Assembly: GCA_025201845.1 (NCBI GenBank)
Contig: MU604082.1
Location: 1-19,254 of the forward strand
Source: Martensiomyces pterosporus
Lineage: Eukaryota; Kickxellomycota; Kickxellomycetes; Kickxellales; Kickxellaceae
Direction: 5' to 3'
DNA: 19,254 nt
Below the pieces are notes generated by a model. It saw only the letters and a list, made by a program, of their open reading frames with translations, ran no database searches and was not told the DNA's origin. A program made the position numbers and the translations under genes. The first letter of the stretch is position 1. Each line of letters begins with the position of its first letter. Positions 1 through 9,920 of the stretch are shown here, piece after piece.

Positions 1-858
1 CTGCAAAGACTAGTGCACATGCCATTAAGCGGAGCAGCCTTCGAAGTGGATGCTCTTTTCTGTGACTTATTTATCTCTTGGCAGGTTGCTCCCAACTGGG
101 AAATAAAGTTGCTCAACTATTGTCTGTGGCCTGAAACTGAAAGCAGCTGCTGAGAACACACCCGCTTCCTTTGAGCAGGCTTGCTTTGGCTCAGAGCTTT
201 GTGCCAGCTTGAATTCCCGACATCGCAACCTTTTGACCTGGCACCGCCCACTGGATCTGTGGGTATGGAGTATCAGCCATCATTGGGTTATTGACAGAGT
301 GGCTGGTTCAGCTGCACTGCCTTTCATCCAGAAAGCGCCCTCTCCCTCACCCCATGCTTTGCGCCCCTCTATGTCGGTTGGCTGCTCTGAGGCTGGGCTT
401 ACCTTGTACCCCAGCGAGGAGTCAGCTAGTGTGTGCAGCTACAATAGCGGAAAGCAGTTATCTAGCGATGCTGCCTTGTTTGGAGACCCTGGAAAACACT
501 AGGATCCGAGTCCATCTCACCTGTTCGCAGATGCCTTGCTGCTTGTCTGCTTTAAGGGCTGGCGTGGCCCGCTTTTCTGGCTTGAGCTGTGTTTGTGTTC
601 TTCAGTGTGGAGAGCCAAATGCTGGCGCAGAAAGGTGCTTTTGCTGGTAGCGATAGAAGACAGCTGCATGCTGATGTTGGAAGCCAGCTCCTGCTGCCAT
701 CCGCTTGCTCCATTTATACACCTCAGCAAATCAGCATGCCTGTATCATACCTATATCGTGTGGTAGTTTGCAAAAGCAGATATGAAACGCTGGTATATAA
801 TATCATGCCGCTATGCTAAAGAACAGCTAAACAAAAAGGCTACATCCCAAGCTGATAC
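1..858. other. Left flank, downstream of the Cch1 gene; no recognisable gene
   Basis: I recognise no gene here. A plus-strand frame is open from the first base to a TGA at 151-153 (50 codons, running in from the edge), and a plus-strand AATAAA lies at 102-107, just inside its end. This could be the tail of a gene entering from the left, but the peptide resembles nothing I know. Several overlapping frames of 60-120 codons at 209-830 are rich in Cys, Ser and Leu and look like chance. The part next to 858 should hold the 3' untranslated region of the channel gene, which is transcribed leftward. No clear minus-strand AATAAA is visible there. Confidence 0.5.
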
Positions 859-3800
859 CTATTCGCCGCGATTGTTCTGCTTGCTGCTATCGCCAACAGC
901 CCATTCGGAGAGCTCGAGCATATTCAAAACATTTTGCGCATCCCGCAACGTCCGCATCCCAGGCCGAGCAAACTGGCTAGACTGGCGCGCACTACTCTGC
1001 CGGCTTTCTCCAGGACTATGTGTGGAGGTAGATCTGCGGTTGAGGTTTCTTGGCGGCACAGTGGTCGAGAGCCGGTGGCTGCTTCTCACACCTAATGCTG
1101 GTGGCGGGGAAAGATCTCGGACATCCTGCTGTTGTTCGTCACCAGGCTGATGGACATGTGACACGCTGGGGCCAGAGAGCGAGCGAGAAACAGGCAACAA
1201 AGCAGTGCTTGGGTCGCCACTTCCTTTTGTCCCCTGGTCCAGACCTCTAGGCTGTGACAAAGCTGATACAGATAACTTCATCTCACCTGTGGGCTGCGCC
1301 TGTGCCGGCTCGCGCGAGCCAGAACAATCATTTACCGAAGGTGGGTGTAGAGTTTGTGGGCTAGCTGATGTAGGGGATCCTGGATACGAGTCGCTGTAGT
1401 CCGAGCAGTCCAGGGGGACCGTTAGTTCCGGCTGGTTGATACGAAGCAAGGGGATCGAGTATCCGCCGCTATTGGTGGTCTGTGCACCCGACCAGCGATG
1501 CATATCAGCATCTCTGGCGTCGGCCATCGAGGGACTCAAGCTGTTCTGGCCCAAAAATCTGTGTTGGAGTTTCTGTGCAGTGAGGAACTTTCTGCGCCTG
1601 ATGACGGTTTCCATCAGCCCCTGCACATACTTCTCACGCAGCGCATCATCCACGCGGTCAGACAAATCCCTGTATCTCAGGGCTTCTTCGACGAGGAAGT
1701 TGGCATTTGGGTCAACCATCTTGTTTCTTGCCAAGAAAATCAGCATTTGCGTGAAGCCCATCCCATGTTTGGGGTCGTCGATTAGCAAGGCTTCCTGGTA
1801 TATGCGGTTAAACAAGCGTCGGTTCATCGACGCCTGACGCACGTCCTCCTCGTTCAATGCGCGTTGCAATTCGCTGATATTCAGGTCGTACGACAGCGGC
1901 TCAGGGCTGGATTCGCGGGTTAGGTTGCAGTGCACTGCTGTCCCCTGCGTGTGCTGCGCCCGATCGATTTCGACATGCACAACCTTATCGCTGGGTTTGG
2001 CCGGAGTCTTTAGGCGCTTTACCAGCGACCTGATTGTGAGTTTGTCGTTGTAGATGGCTATGCTGAAGGGCGGCTTGAGACTGTTGAAGAACTCGATGTA
2101 CTTCTCCCGCGGTATATACCCAGTGTTTTGCGGGTCAAACTTCCACCAGTTCATTCTAAACTCCCGGATCTCCTGTCTTGTCAGCAGCTTGTACGATGTG
2201 GACGACTGGTAGCAGTACTGGAAGTTATCAGTAACCACGCCAATGAACACGTTGACGAAGATGTACATCGAGATCAGGTTATACGACGCGAAGACCAAGT
2301 ACGTCAAAAAGCCATGGCCACAGTCGGTCTGCAAGTAACTGCCATGCTCTGCCACCACGCAGTTGGGGAACGACACCTGCAAATCGGTGATCAGGTAGTT
2401 CCAGTTTTCGCCGTAGCTGAAGCGGAGTAGTGTGAGAAAGGCCGACCCGAACGTCCAGAAATTCGCGTGCGCGTTGGATTCGGGGCCAAGACGCGTTAGG
2501 CCCCAGAGCTCGACACAGACGAACGCGTAGATCATCGTAATGACCATCCACACCCAGAAGAGACTCAGGATGGGTCTAAATCCTCCAGTGATCACTCGCG
2601 TCATCTCATTGAGTGTATCGGAGACCAAGGCGAACTTGTACAGAAGAAGCACAGATCCCAACGACGAAATCCCGGCCGTGGTGAAGATGAACTGGAACAG
2701 GACGATTATCAGCGCAACGAATATGAGCATCTGGTAGTTGCGGCTGCGAAGAGTTGCTTTCACTCCCAGGCCGATCATATGGACGAAAAAGTCCAAGACA
2801 AACACAGCGTACGCCATATACTGGAAGACATGCTGCACGTACAACAGTGCGACCGGGCGCGACGAATAGGTGGCTAGCAGGACCATGCAGTTGGCCAAAA
2901 CTGCAGTCGCAATAAGACGCGTGTACCACGTGTTTCGCTTCACTGTGCAGTCTAGGCACCACCTACGGATCGTGCTCTTGGGGACGGATTTGGGCATCAT
3001 GGGTGGGCGGATTGCGCGCAATTGGATCTTCAGGTCGAGCCAGCGCCGCTGCTCAGTGGTGAGGAATGCCGACCCCGTGCGCTGCGTGTAGTTGGCAACG
3101 ATTATGCCGATGAACACGTAGAGGACGAACACTGTGGCAAACATGATGTACGCCACCCACCACAACGAGTTCCACCACGAGTAATTGGGGCTTGGCTGCA
3201 GGTCCAAGCCGCGAATAGCCATCGTATCGCTCACCACGTCCGTCCACCCCTCGTTTGAGATGACGGTGAACAGGATGCTCAGCGAGTATCCAAACGTATC
3301 AAAGTTGTAGTTGTAGGGATTACTCCACGTGCGCGGCAGCAATATGCCGAGGTCAGGGTGAAAGTACTCGCCGATGCAGTCTGTACGGCCTTCAGCACCG
3401 CCGTCGCTGCACTGGTAAAGCAAGTTCTGCCACATCTTGTGCGCCAAGATCGCACAGGGGATCAGCAGGAGGAACATCAGCCACATGGCCACAAGTATGC
3501 GGGGGATCCCGCTAACAAGCACGTTGTAGAACGCATCCCTTGCCGCCTTGAATTCGCCGATCAGGCGCATGGTGCGCAGAGATCTGAGGAACCGGACGAA
3601 GCGAGTCGCGCTGGACCCACCGTCCAGAGTAAGCAGGCTGACGTAAAGAGAGACGCAGACGACCAGATCGATTACATTCCACAGGCTCTTCATGCTTGCA
3701 TGGGGTGCAATGGCGAATCCATGGGCGATGGCCTTGACGACTACCTCGAGCGTGGTAAAGATCGCCAGTCCAAGCGTTGCATAGAAAATCCAGTCCACCT

Positions 3801-6800
3801 CGTCCCCTTCGCCTTTGTCTATGTAGTACTTGCGTCGGATGGGTGTGTCGGTACACAGGCAGATGACTGAGAGCATCGTGGCTGCTAGCCCTGCTGTCAG
3901 CCATGTATAGTGCATCCACTTGTGGAGCCTATGCGCCACTGGGTCGATTGGTGCCTGGCTTCCTCTGTATATCTGCTGGTACCGCCATCCATCTGCAGTG
4001 TGCATTCTCCTCCTTTTCGCTTCCCGCTTTTGTCTGGATCCTGCCTTTGACTGGCCCTTGGACTGGGCTCCGCTGGCCTGTTCTGAGGACATCAATGGCA
4101 CCAAGTCATCTTTGGGGCTGCCAGTATCGTCGCTGCTGCTGCTTTCGGTGGAGCAATACGCGTCGCCATCACCTGTGCTGGGATTCGCGACAGCTGATCC
4201 GAACTGCATAATGCCGCTGCTGCTGCTGCTAGTACTCTGGTTGCTTGCAGCACCCCCGGACAGCGGATGCCCAGAATCGAGTATACAGCAAAATCTGCGC
4301 AATTTGCTATCGGGCGAGAAAACAAACAGCGACTTGTTGTATGTTGGGTGCACAGCTTCGAAATTGCGCCTTGTGGCCTCCCATGCAGTTGCTGCCTCAT
4401 CGTCAACAATGCTGATTCCCTGCAGGACTTCGGCGGTCGTGCCACTGGAAGGGTCGCTTGGGTCCCTGGCAACCACACGCTGCTCAGCAACTGACTTGCC
4501 AAACAGAAGCTTCCCCACTTCATGCACAATACCACCACCACGATCGCTTTTGCGCTTCTTCCGCCGCCTCAACCCACCAGAAACAGGAGAATAGTGCCCG
4601 CTGCCGTAGTCCTTGTCATAAGCATACACTCCACTGGATGCAGCCCCTCCACCGCCAGAGAAGCCGGCACCGCTGCTGCCCACACGATAGGCATCGTCCA
4701 GGCTGTGATGCGGTGCCCTTTTTCCATCGTTCAAGAGAAACGCCTGTGAGTAGTCCTTGCGCATCGGGAACACAAGTGATTTGGGCAGATTCGGTGCCTT
4801 CGTAAGCACCGGGCTGGGCTTCAAGTACAAATAGGGGTTCCACCGACTGACCAGCGACCTCTTGTACCGAGCAGCCGACCGATTCAGCGACGCATAGAAC
4901 ACAGCCAGCTGGCGGACCCTCTTCTCCTTCTCCGACGTCTCAAAGTTGTCCATGATCAGGGCAATCATCATGTTGAGCAGGATGTAGTTGGTGAAGTAGT
5001 AGAACGCGCACATGTAGATGGCCACAATCCAGTTCTCGCTAACCTCCTGCACATAGCCGGTTGCTTCCCACAGCAGGTCGGTCCAATCGGCACCCGAGAA
5101 CAGCTGGTACGTGGACAGGAGGGCGTGCGGGTAGGTGTCGTAGCGCATCTGGATGAACTCGCCATCGTCGCTGTATTCCGGCACTGCACCGCCGATTAGC
5201 TGCATGGAGACAGCAGCGCCAATGAAGATCGTGAGGCCGATGGTCAGGATGACGCTGAGCAGCCCGGGGATCGAGCCCTTGAGGCTGTGCATCAGCTGGC
5301 GCGACTTGGGGAAGTTCTCAATCAGCCGGTACGTACGCAGGGAGGCAAACACGTACATGAAGCGGTGCATCTGCGTATCCGAAAACGTCCCGTACTCCAT
5401 GATGGAGTCTGCGATGGCGATGATGATGTCGGCTACGTTGCCGATCGGCCGCTGATCAAGGAGCACCATGTGGTACAGGAAGTTGATCGCGTTGCGGGGT
5501 CTGGCGCACCGGTTCCATGCACGCACCATGCGCCAGAGGATCTCGATGTCAAAGAGAATTGTCACCACCAAGTTGGTGACCAGGTAGTTACGCCTCTCGC
5601 TCTTCGTTGGGTTGACCTTCCACCAGACCTTGTAGAACAAGTCGACGATGACCAGGAGACACCACACGTCCTGCATGCCCTGGATATGGCCCCAGCGCGC
5701 AACAGGCGTCCACACCTGCCTTGCTCGCCGCTTGACTCTCAGCCACTGAGCCCTGGCCCAGTTCCGCTTGCCGCCTAGCGCTAGCAGCTCCTCTGCCGTG
5801 TGTGGACGGCGGGCAGACCCATCGGCTCTATGTCTCTTGTACCTGTTAAGCACGGGATCAAGCAGCGACGACAGTCCCACAGTCTGCCTGGGTGCCTCCA
5901 GCGCTCTAGCGCGATCGTTTTCCTCGCGCATTTTGGCAAACGTCTCATTAATGACCGCCACAAACAAATTGACGAGCCACAGCTGGATGAGCATGACGCA
6001 GGCGACGAAATAGATGGCGGATACATACGACACCGAGTCCATGATGATGTACATGATGTCGGTCCATCCTTGCGCCGAGGCAACGATAAACACCTGAACG
6101 GCGGACGAGAAGATGTTGTCAAAGTTCATCAGCCTATTGTCCGGATTCCCCACAGTCATGCAGATCTGGCCATTGGGGCAAGCGTATGCCTTGGGCGCTT
6201 GCAGAACGGTGTGCTGATCGGGTGCCACAAAGTACGGCATCTTCTTGTCCGCCTGCATGTAGCTGCCGCAGTACCGTTCGGGCAGCGTCTCCTCTTGCGT
6301 GGCCCCGCTGACACACCGGCGAGTGAATGCGCCTTTGAACAGACTAACGCCTAGGGTGGCGAAGAAGAGAAAGAAGTAGCCCATGTACAGAGACACTTTG
6401 CTGAGCATCGGCGCGCTGCGCTTCAGCGACTGGACAACAGCAAAGGAGCCGGGCGTCAGGTTCATCAGCCGCACAAAGCGAATAGTGCTTATCGCCTCGA
6501 ATAGCCTCACGACGCTCTCGTGTTTCCCCGTGGACGACAGTATGGCGGCGATCCAGAACGCTACAATCGAGGCAAGGTCAATGCAGTTGTACGTGTGGCG
6601 CAGGTACGCGCGCATTGGGCTTGTCCGCTGTATCGCCGGGTGCCCGCCAGGCACCCATCTTTGCTGCTGCTGGCCCGGGTACGAGTACAATGAGGCATTG
6701 CTCATTGCTGCCGAGTGGCTCCGCCTATGGCTGCCTGAGATGCTGCTGCTTCTAGCATGCTGCTCCGCACTGCCACCCCTACTTGTAGGCCTGCTATGAT

Positions 6801-8460
6801 GCCTGTGTCGTGGCCAGTGCCCAAACTCGTCGTCCTCGTCGCCGATGCGTATTTTGGGCGAAGTAAGGAGCATTACCTGCGGGTTTCCGTCGAAATCGTC
6901 GGCATGCACCCGGACGGCTGGAATGCTGCTGTCCGCCATCGAGCAGTGTGCTGCTGGTGGAGAAGACGGTGTGGCGATGGCAGGGACGCAGCCACGAGCA
7001 CCAGTGGCCTCCAGTCGAGGGCTACCAACGCTGCAGCTGCGCGAGCGGCGGACTTGGCGCCTAACGCCGCCGCTCTTCGCACTCTGCCGATCGTCTCCAT
7101 CTGCATCTCCATGCAGCACAACGGGTGGCTCGTCTGCGTCAGTTACGGGAGCCCCGGCACCGTCCCTCTCGCTTAAACCCAAAGACGAACGGCGTTTCCT
7201 CCAAGCGGCCCTAACGCTTGCCACCACAGGAACCCTCTTCTCAATAGCAGCAGCCATCTGCGCAGGCGTGCCCCGAGCGTCAAACGCAAACCCAGTGACG
7301 GCGATCCTCGCCAGGGCCTCGAGTGTAATCAGAAGGAAGATGAAGCACTTGGCCCGGCCGCCCCACGTATTGACGAGCTCAACGGGCTGGTCCTCGCGCA
7401 GATTGGCCGAGGCACACGCGACGAACTGCGCTATAAGCAGGGCGCTCATCAGCACGCTTGTGCGGCGCAAAGAGAAGACGTGGGCTAACCGTCGACGCAG
7501 GAGGCTTGTTGGACCCAGGATGCCCAAAGATCTGCCCTGAAGCCCCATCTCAGCTGGCGATGATTTGAGGTCACGGAGACCTAGCTCGGCTCCGTCCACC
7601 GGCTTTTCTCTCCCTTGAGGGCCCTCCTCGGTGTGGCTGGACGGTAGCTGTGTTCTGAGGCCGTATCTGCGGCGCAAGGAGGTGTTTCGGCTTGAAGAGG
7701 GGTGGCGGTTAGATGAGGAGCGATGGTAGGCTGATTCTGTGGGCTGGTGGCTAGCGGCTGTGGCAACGGGCACGAGGAATACCGACGAGCGGCGCACCTG
7801 TGACGACTGCATCTCAGGGCCCCGCCACTCACTGCTGCATCTGCTGGCTGCAGTATCTGCCATGTCGCCATCAATCGCTGGCACAGGCACTTCGAGCGAG
7901 CGAGCAGGGATTTGCGGTGAGGACTTGGGCGGAGCTAGCTCAGCAGCAGCCACGCTGAGCTGCGGTCCTTGTGCACTACCCGCTGGCAACCTGTGATCTG
8001 TCGATGATGTAGACGATGATGTCCTCGTGCGCGCAATCTGCGGAGCACCCACACCGCTGCCTCTAGACGGCCCCCTGGCTGGCTCCCACATCAACGACGC
8101 ATGACGCCGCTGCTGGTAGTAGCCATCTCCCATGGCGCCACCTCGCTGATCGGCCGAGAAGCTCGGTGTTCGATTCGGTGCCCTTGTCCGCCTTCTATCC
8201 CAGCCACCAACAGTGTATCCAAGCGGCCGGTCGCTGGAGAATCGGTTGGTTGGCGGGGTGGCGATGCGGATACAGGCATTGAGCAGGGCTAGGAGAATGG
8301 AGCGCGCGAACCGGACGACTATCGACCAGATCAGACTCAGTGTCGTCACGTTGCTGCTGAACCACGATCCATACCCGCCGCCGCTGCTGGCTCTGGCTGT
8401 GTCTTGTGCTGGCAGAGTGGCGGAGCCGCCAAACTGCTTGTCTGCAAGCGAGCTGCTCAT
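859..8460 (-). CDS. CCH1: Cch1-type calcium channel alpha-1 subunit (high-affinity Ca2+ influx system)
   Basis: This single 2533-codon frame encodes a four-domain cation channel of the fungal Cch1 / animal NALCN clade. Cch1 is the pore of the plasma-membrane high-affinity calcium uptake system and works with Mid1. Domain I spans about residues 320-850, II 920-1180, III 1510-1830 and IV 1840-2090; each has S1-S6 and a pore loop before S6. The pore motifs are SAQGW (Q797), SGADW (A1124), SNEGW (E1737) and YGENW (E2018). The third S4 carries Arg every third residue (R1620 to R1632); the others are poor in charge. Domain I has a roughly 230-residue polar S2-S3 loop ending in RAYLRHTYN, which I recall as a Cch1 feature. 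After domain IV comes a degenerate EF-hand (FDPQNTGYI, D2109, Lys at position 12), then a disordered 400-residue tail. The protein is longer than yeast Cch1 (about 2040 aa). A TGA lies in frame upstream of the ATG at 8460. That ATG has a poor context (C at -3), whereas Met110 (8133) has GCGCCATGG, so the true protein may start there. Confidence 0.95.
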   Translation of the reverse strand: MSSSLADKQFGGSATLPAQDTARASSGGGYGSWFSSNVTTLSLIWSIVVRFARSILLALLNACIRIATPPTNRFSSDRPLGYTVGGWDRRRTRAPNRTPSFSADQRGGAMGDGYYQQRRHASLMWEPARGPSRGSGVGAPQIARTRTSSSTSSTDHRLPAGSAQGPQLSVAAAELAPPKSSPQIPARSLEVPVPAIDGDMADTAASRCSSEWRGPEMQSSQVRRSSVFLVPVATAASHQPTESAYHRSSSNRHPSSSRNTSLRRRYGLRTQLPSSHTEEGPQGREKPVDGAELGLRDLKSSPAEMGLQGRSLGILGPTSLLRRRLAHVFSLRRTSVLMSALLIAQFVACASANLREDQPVELVNTWGGRAKCFIFLLITLEALARIAVTGFAFDARGTPAQMAAAIEKRVPVVASVRAAWRKRRSSLGLSERDGAGAPVTDADEPPVVLHGDADGDDRQSAKSGGVRRQVRRSRSCSVGSPRLEATGARGCVPAIATPSSPPAAHCSMADSSIPAVRVHADDFDGNPQVMLLTSPKIRIGDEDDEFGHWPRHRHHSRPTSRGGSAEQHARSSSISGSHRRSHSAAMSNASLYSYPGQQQQRWVPGGHPAIQRTSPMRAYLRHTYNCIDLASIVAFWIAAILSSTGKHESVVRLFEAISTIRFVRLMNLTPGSFAVVQSLKRSAPMLSKVSLYMGYFFLFFATLGVSLFKGAFTRRCVSGATQEETLPERYCGSYMQADKKMPYFVAPDQHTVLQAPKAYACPNGQICMTVGNPDNRLMNFDNIFSSAVQVFIVASAQGWTDIMYIIMDSVSYVSAIYFVACVMLIQLWLVNLFVAVINETFAKMREENDRARALEAPRQTVGLSSLLDPVLNRYKRHRADGSARRPHTAEELLALGGKRNWARAQWLRVKRRARQVWTPVARWGHIQGMQDVWCLLVIVDLFYKVWWKVNPTKSERRNYLVTNLVVTILFDIEILWRMVRAWNRCARPRNAINFLYHMVLLDQRPIGNVADIIIAIADSIMEYGTFSDTQMHRFMYVFASLRTYRLIENFPKSRQLMHSLKGSIPGLLSVILTIGLTIFIGAAVSMQLIGGAVPEYSDDGEFIQMRYDTYPHALLSTYQLFSGADWTDLLWEATGYVQEVSENWIVAIYMCAFYYFTNYILLNMMIALIMDNFETSEKEKRVRQLAVFYASLNRSAARYKRSLVSRWNPYLYLKPSPVLTKAPNLPKSLVFPMRKDYSQAFLLNDGKRAPHHSLDDAYRVGSSGAGFSGGGGAASSGVYAYDKDYGSGHYSPVSGGLRRRKKRKSDRGGGIVHEVGKLLFGKSVAEQRVVARDPSDPSSGTTAEVLQGISIVDDEAATAWEATRRNFEAVHPTYNKSLFVFSPDSKLRRFCCILDSGHPLSGGAASNQSTSSSSSGIMQFGSAVANPSTGDGDAYCSTESSSSDDTGSPKDDLVPLMSSEQASGAQSKGQSKAGSRQKREAKRRRMHTADGWRYQQIYRGSQAPIDPVAHRLHKWMHYTWLTAGLAATMLSVICLCTDTPIRRKYYIDKGEGDEVDWIFYATLGLAIFTTLEVVVKAIAHGFAIAPHASMKSLWNVIDLVVCVSLYVSLLTLDGGSSATRFVRFLRSLRTMRLIGEFKAARDAFYNVLVSGIPRILVAMWLMFLLLIPCAILAHKMWQNLLYQCSDGGAEGRTDCIGEYFHPDLGILLPRTWSNPYNYNFDTFGYSLSILFTVISNEGWTDVVSDTMAIRGLDLQPSPNYSWWNSLWWVAYIMFATVFVLYVFIGIIVANYTQRTGSAFLTTEQRRWLDLKIQLRAIRPPMMPKSVPKSTIRRWCLDCTVKRNTWYTRLIATAVLANCMVLLATYSSRPVALLYVQHVFQYMAYAVFVLDFFVHMIGLGVKATLRSRNYQMLIFVALIIVLFQFIFTTAGISSLGSVLLLYKFALVSDTLNEMTRVITGGFRPILSLFWVWMVITMIYAFVCVELWGLTRLGPESNAHANFWTFGSAFLTLLRFSYGENWNYLITDLQVSFPNCVVAEHGSYLQTDCGHGFLTYLVFASYNLISMYIFVNVFIGVVTDNFQYCYQSSTSYKLLTRQEIREFRMNWWKFDPQNTGYIPREKYIEFFNSLKPPFSIAIYNDKLTIRSLVKRLKTPAKPSDKVVHVEIDRAQHTQGTAVHCNLTRESSPEPLSYDLNISELQRALNEEDVRQASMNRRLFNRIYQEALLIDDPKHGMGFTQMLIFLARNKMVDPNANFLVEEALRYRDLSDRVDDALREKYVQGLMETVIRRRKFLTAQKLQHRFLGQNSLSPSMADARDADMHRWSGAQTTNSGGYSIPLLRINQPELTVPLDCSDYSDSYPGSPTSASPQTLHPPSVNDCSGSREPAQAQPTGEMKLSVSALSQPRGLDQGTKGSGDPSTALLPVSRSLSGPSVSHVHQPGDEQQQDVRDLSPPPALGVRSSHRLSTTVPPRNLNRRSTSTHSPGESRQSSARQSSQFARPGMRTLRDAQNVLNMLELSEWAVGDSSKQNNRGE

Positions 8461-9920
8461 CTGCGTTGTCAGCCCTCCTATGCTGCAGCTCGACCCAGGG
8501 TGCCTTCAATAATGAGTGTGCGGTAAACAACAATACAGCAGTAGTATGTGCGTCTGGAGACAATAGCGAATTTAATCAAGAACCAAAAGGTGGGGGGGAG
8601 AAAAGGAGCCAGGCTCAGCACAAGAAATAGCCACGGGCGCCATGTGTGAGGTGGCTGCCAAACAAAAGCGAGCAGAGGGTCCCATTCATTCCTAAGAACA
8701 TTCGCCGCCTCGAGCACACGGAGCTGAAAAAAAAAGGAGCCATCTCTCTCCCATTCGACGGCTGTGTAGGAATGGTGGGCTTGGCTTTGTGGTACACTGG
8801 CTTTGCTGGCATGTAGCGTCGTGTAGCCTTGCACCTCAAGGCAAATTTAATCAACAGCGCAGTATGCGCGCCGGATACCTTCCTTGCTTCGCTTTGCTGC
8901 TTTGTAGATAGATGAGCAGGATGGGCGCTTTTTGTTTGGCATTTCTACTGCCCCACCACCCATGAGAAACACTGGGTGCCCAAGCCTTCTGGGTCCTATG
9001 ACCTGCAGCCTCTACTGCTCTTTTTATATTTTCTCGTAAATGCAGTTGCTGGTTTCGCGCCAGCATGCATCTCTTTTGGCAGCAAGCATCGCCACAGACG
9101 GCGACAGGCGCCCTTGCCCTCCATCGCGCTGTCTTACCCCGCATTTCCTCTCTCAATGCCAGGAAAGCATGGGGATGGGTGGGGGGGCTGGTGGTCAGTT
9201 CGCAGGCTCCTCTTCCCCCCTCCCCCGCACAAACAGGCGTCCTCCACATTCCCCTTGCTCCACACATCCAGCTGCTAAGGAAAGGGAGGGCATCGCCGCC
9301 ATTGTTCACATGGCGTGCTGGTATGTGCTATTTTTCCGCCTGCTCTCCGCAGCTCCAGATTTTCCAAGCACCAAGCTACACAGCAAGTGGATGAAGATGG
9401 ATGTGTAGCAAACATGCTGGTGGTGATGCAAGAAGCAGGTTCCTCATGCCCACCCACCACGTTTTGCTGCCTGCAAACGACGGCCCGTTTCCCTTGATGG
9501 CGTGTCAGCACAGTCACCATGGCTGGGCTGGGCTGGCGAGCAGACATCAAGGGATGTGCGCGCGTGGGTTTTAGTGGAGATTTTGGATTTAAATAGAAAA
9601 TGGCTTTGGAGAAGGGAAGCAGACTGAAAAGAAATCGAGTCGAAGTAGAGGAAATAAGAAATAAGAAAATACAGGAAAGATAAGATACAAAAGAGATATC
9701 TGAGGTGGAAGGCAGCGCACAGCAGCTTCTGGGCCGCTGTGCTTTTGTTTGCTGCTTTTTGGTGCTGCTGCGTTTTTGGCTGCTGCTGCCCGAGGCGGGG
9801 GGCGCGGGCGGGGGGGAGAGGCAAATTAAGATACTATAGCACAACACGTACAGAGTTCGAGGGGAGAGTACAGGTGGGGTTGACGGAGCAGGCGGGTGTT
9901 TTTTTCTGCCTCATTTTGAG
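8461..9920. other. Intergenic: Cch1 leader and promoter, 3' flank of the zinc-finger gene
   Basis: Two genes in the same direction are separated by 1.46 kb. Nothing here resembles a protein gene. Minus-strand frames exist directly upstream of the channel, for example 8478-8834, which would encode a hydrophobic stretch, but they lack an ATG. The block at about 9590-9690 is strongly purine-rich on the plus strand (pyrimidine-rich on the transcribed minus strand) with short GAAATAA-like repeats. It fits a 3' untranslated or spacer region of the zinc-finger gene. A minus-strand ATATAAAA-like sequence sits near 9019-9029, about 560 bp upstream of the channel ATG. Its role as a TATA element is only a guess. 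Confidence 0.5.

Noticed and set aside
8478..8834. Hydrophobic minus-strand frame just upstream of the channel start
   Set aside because: It contains no ATG, so in a eukaryote it is unlikely to be translated, and it is not in the channel frame.
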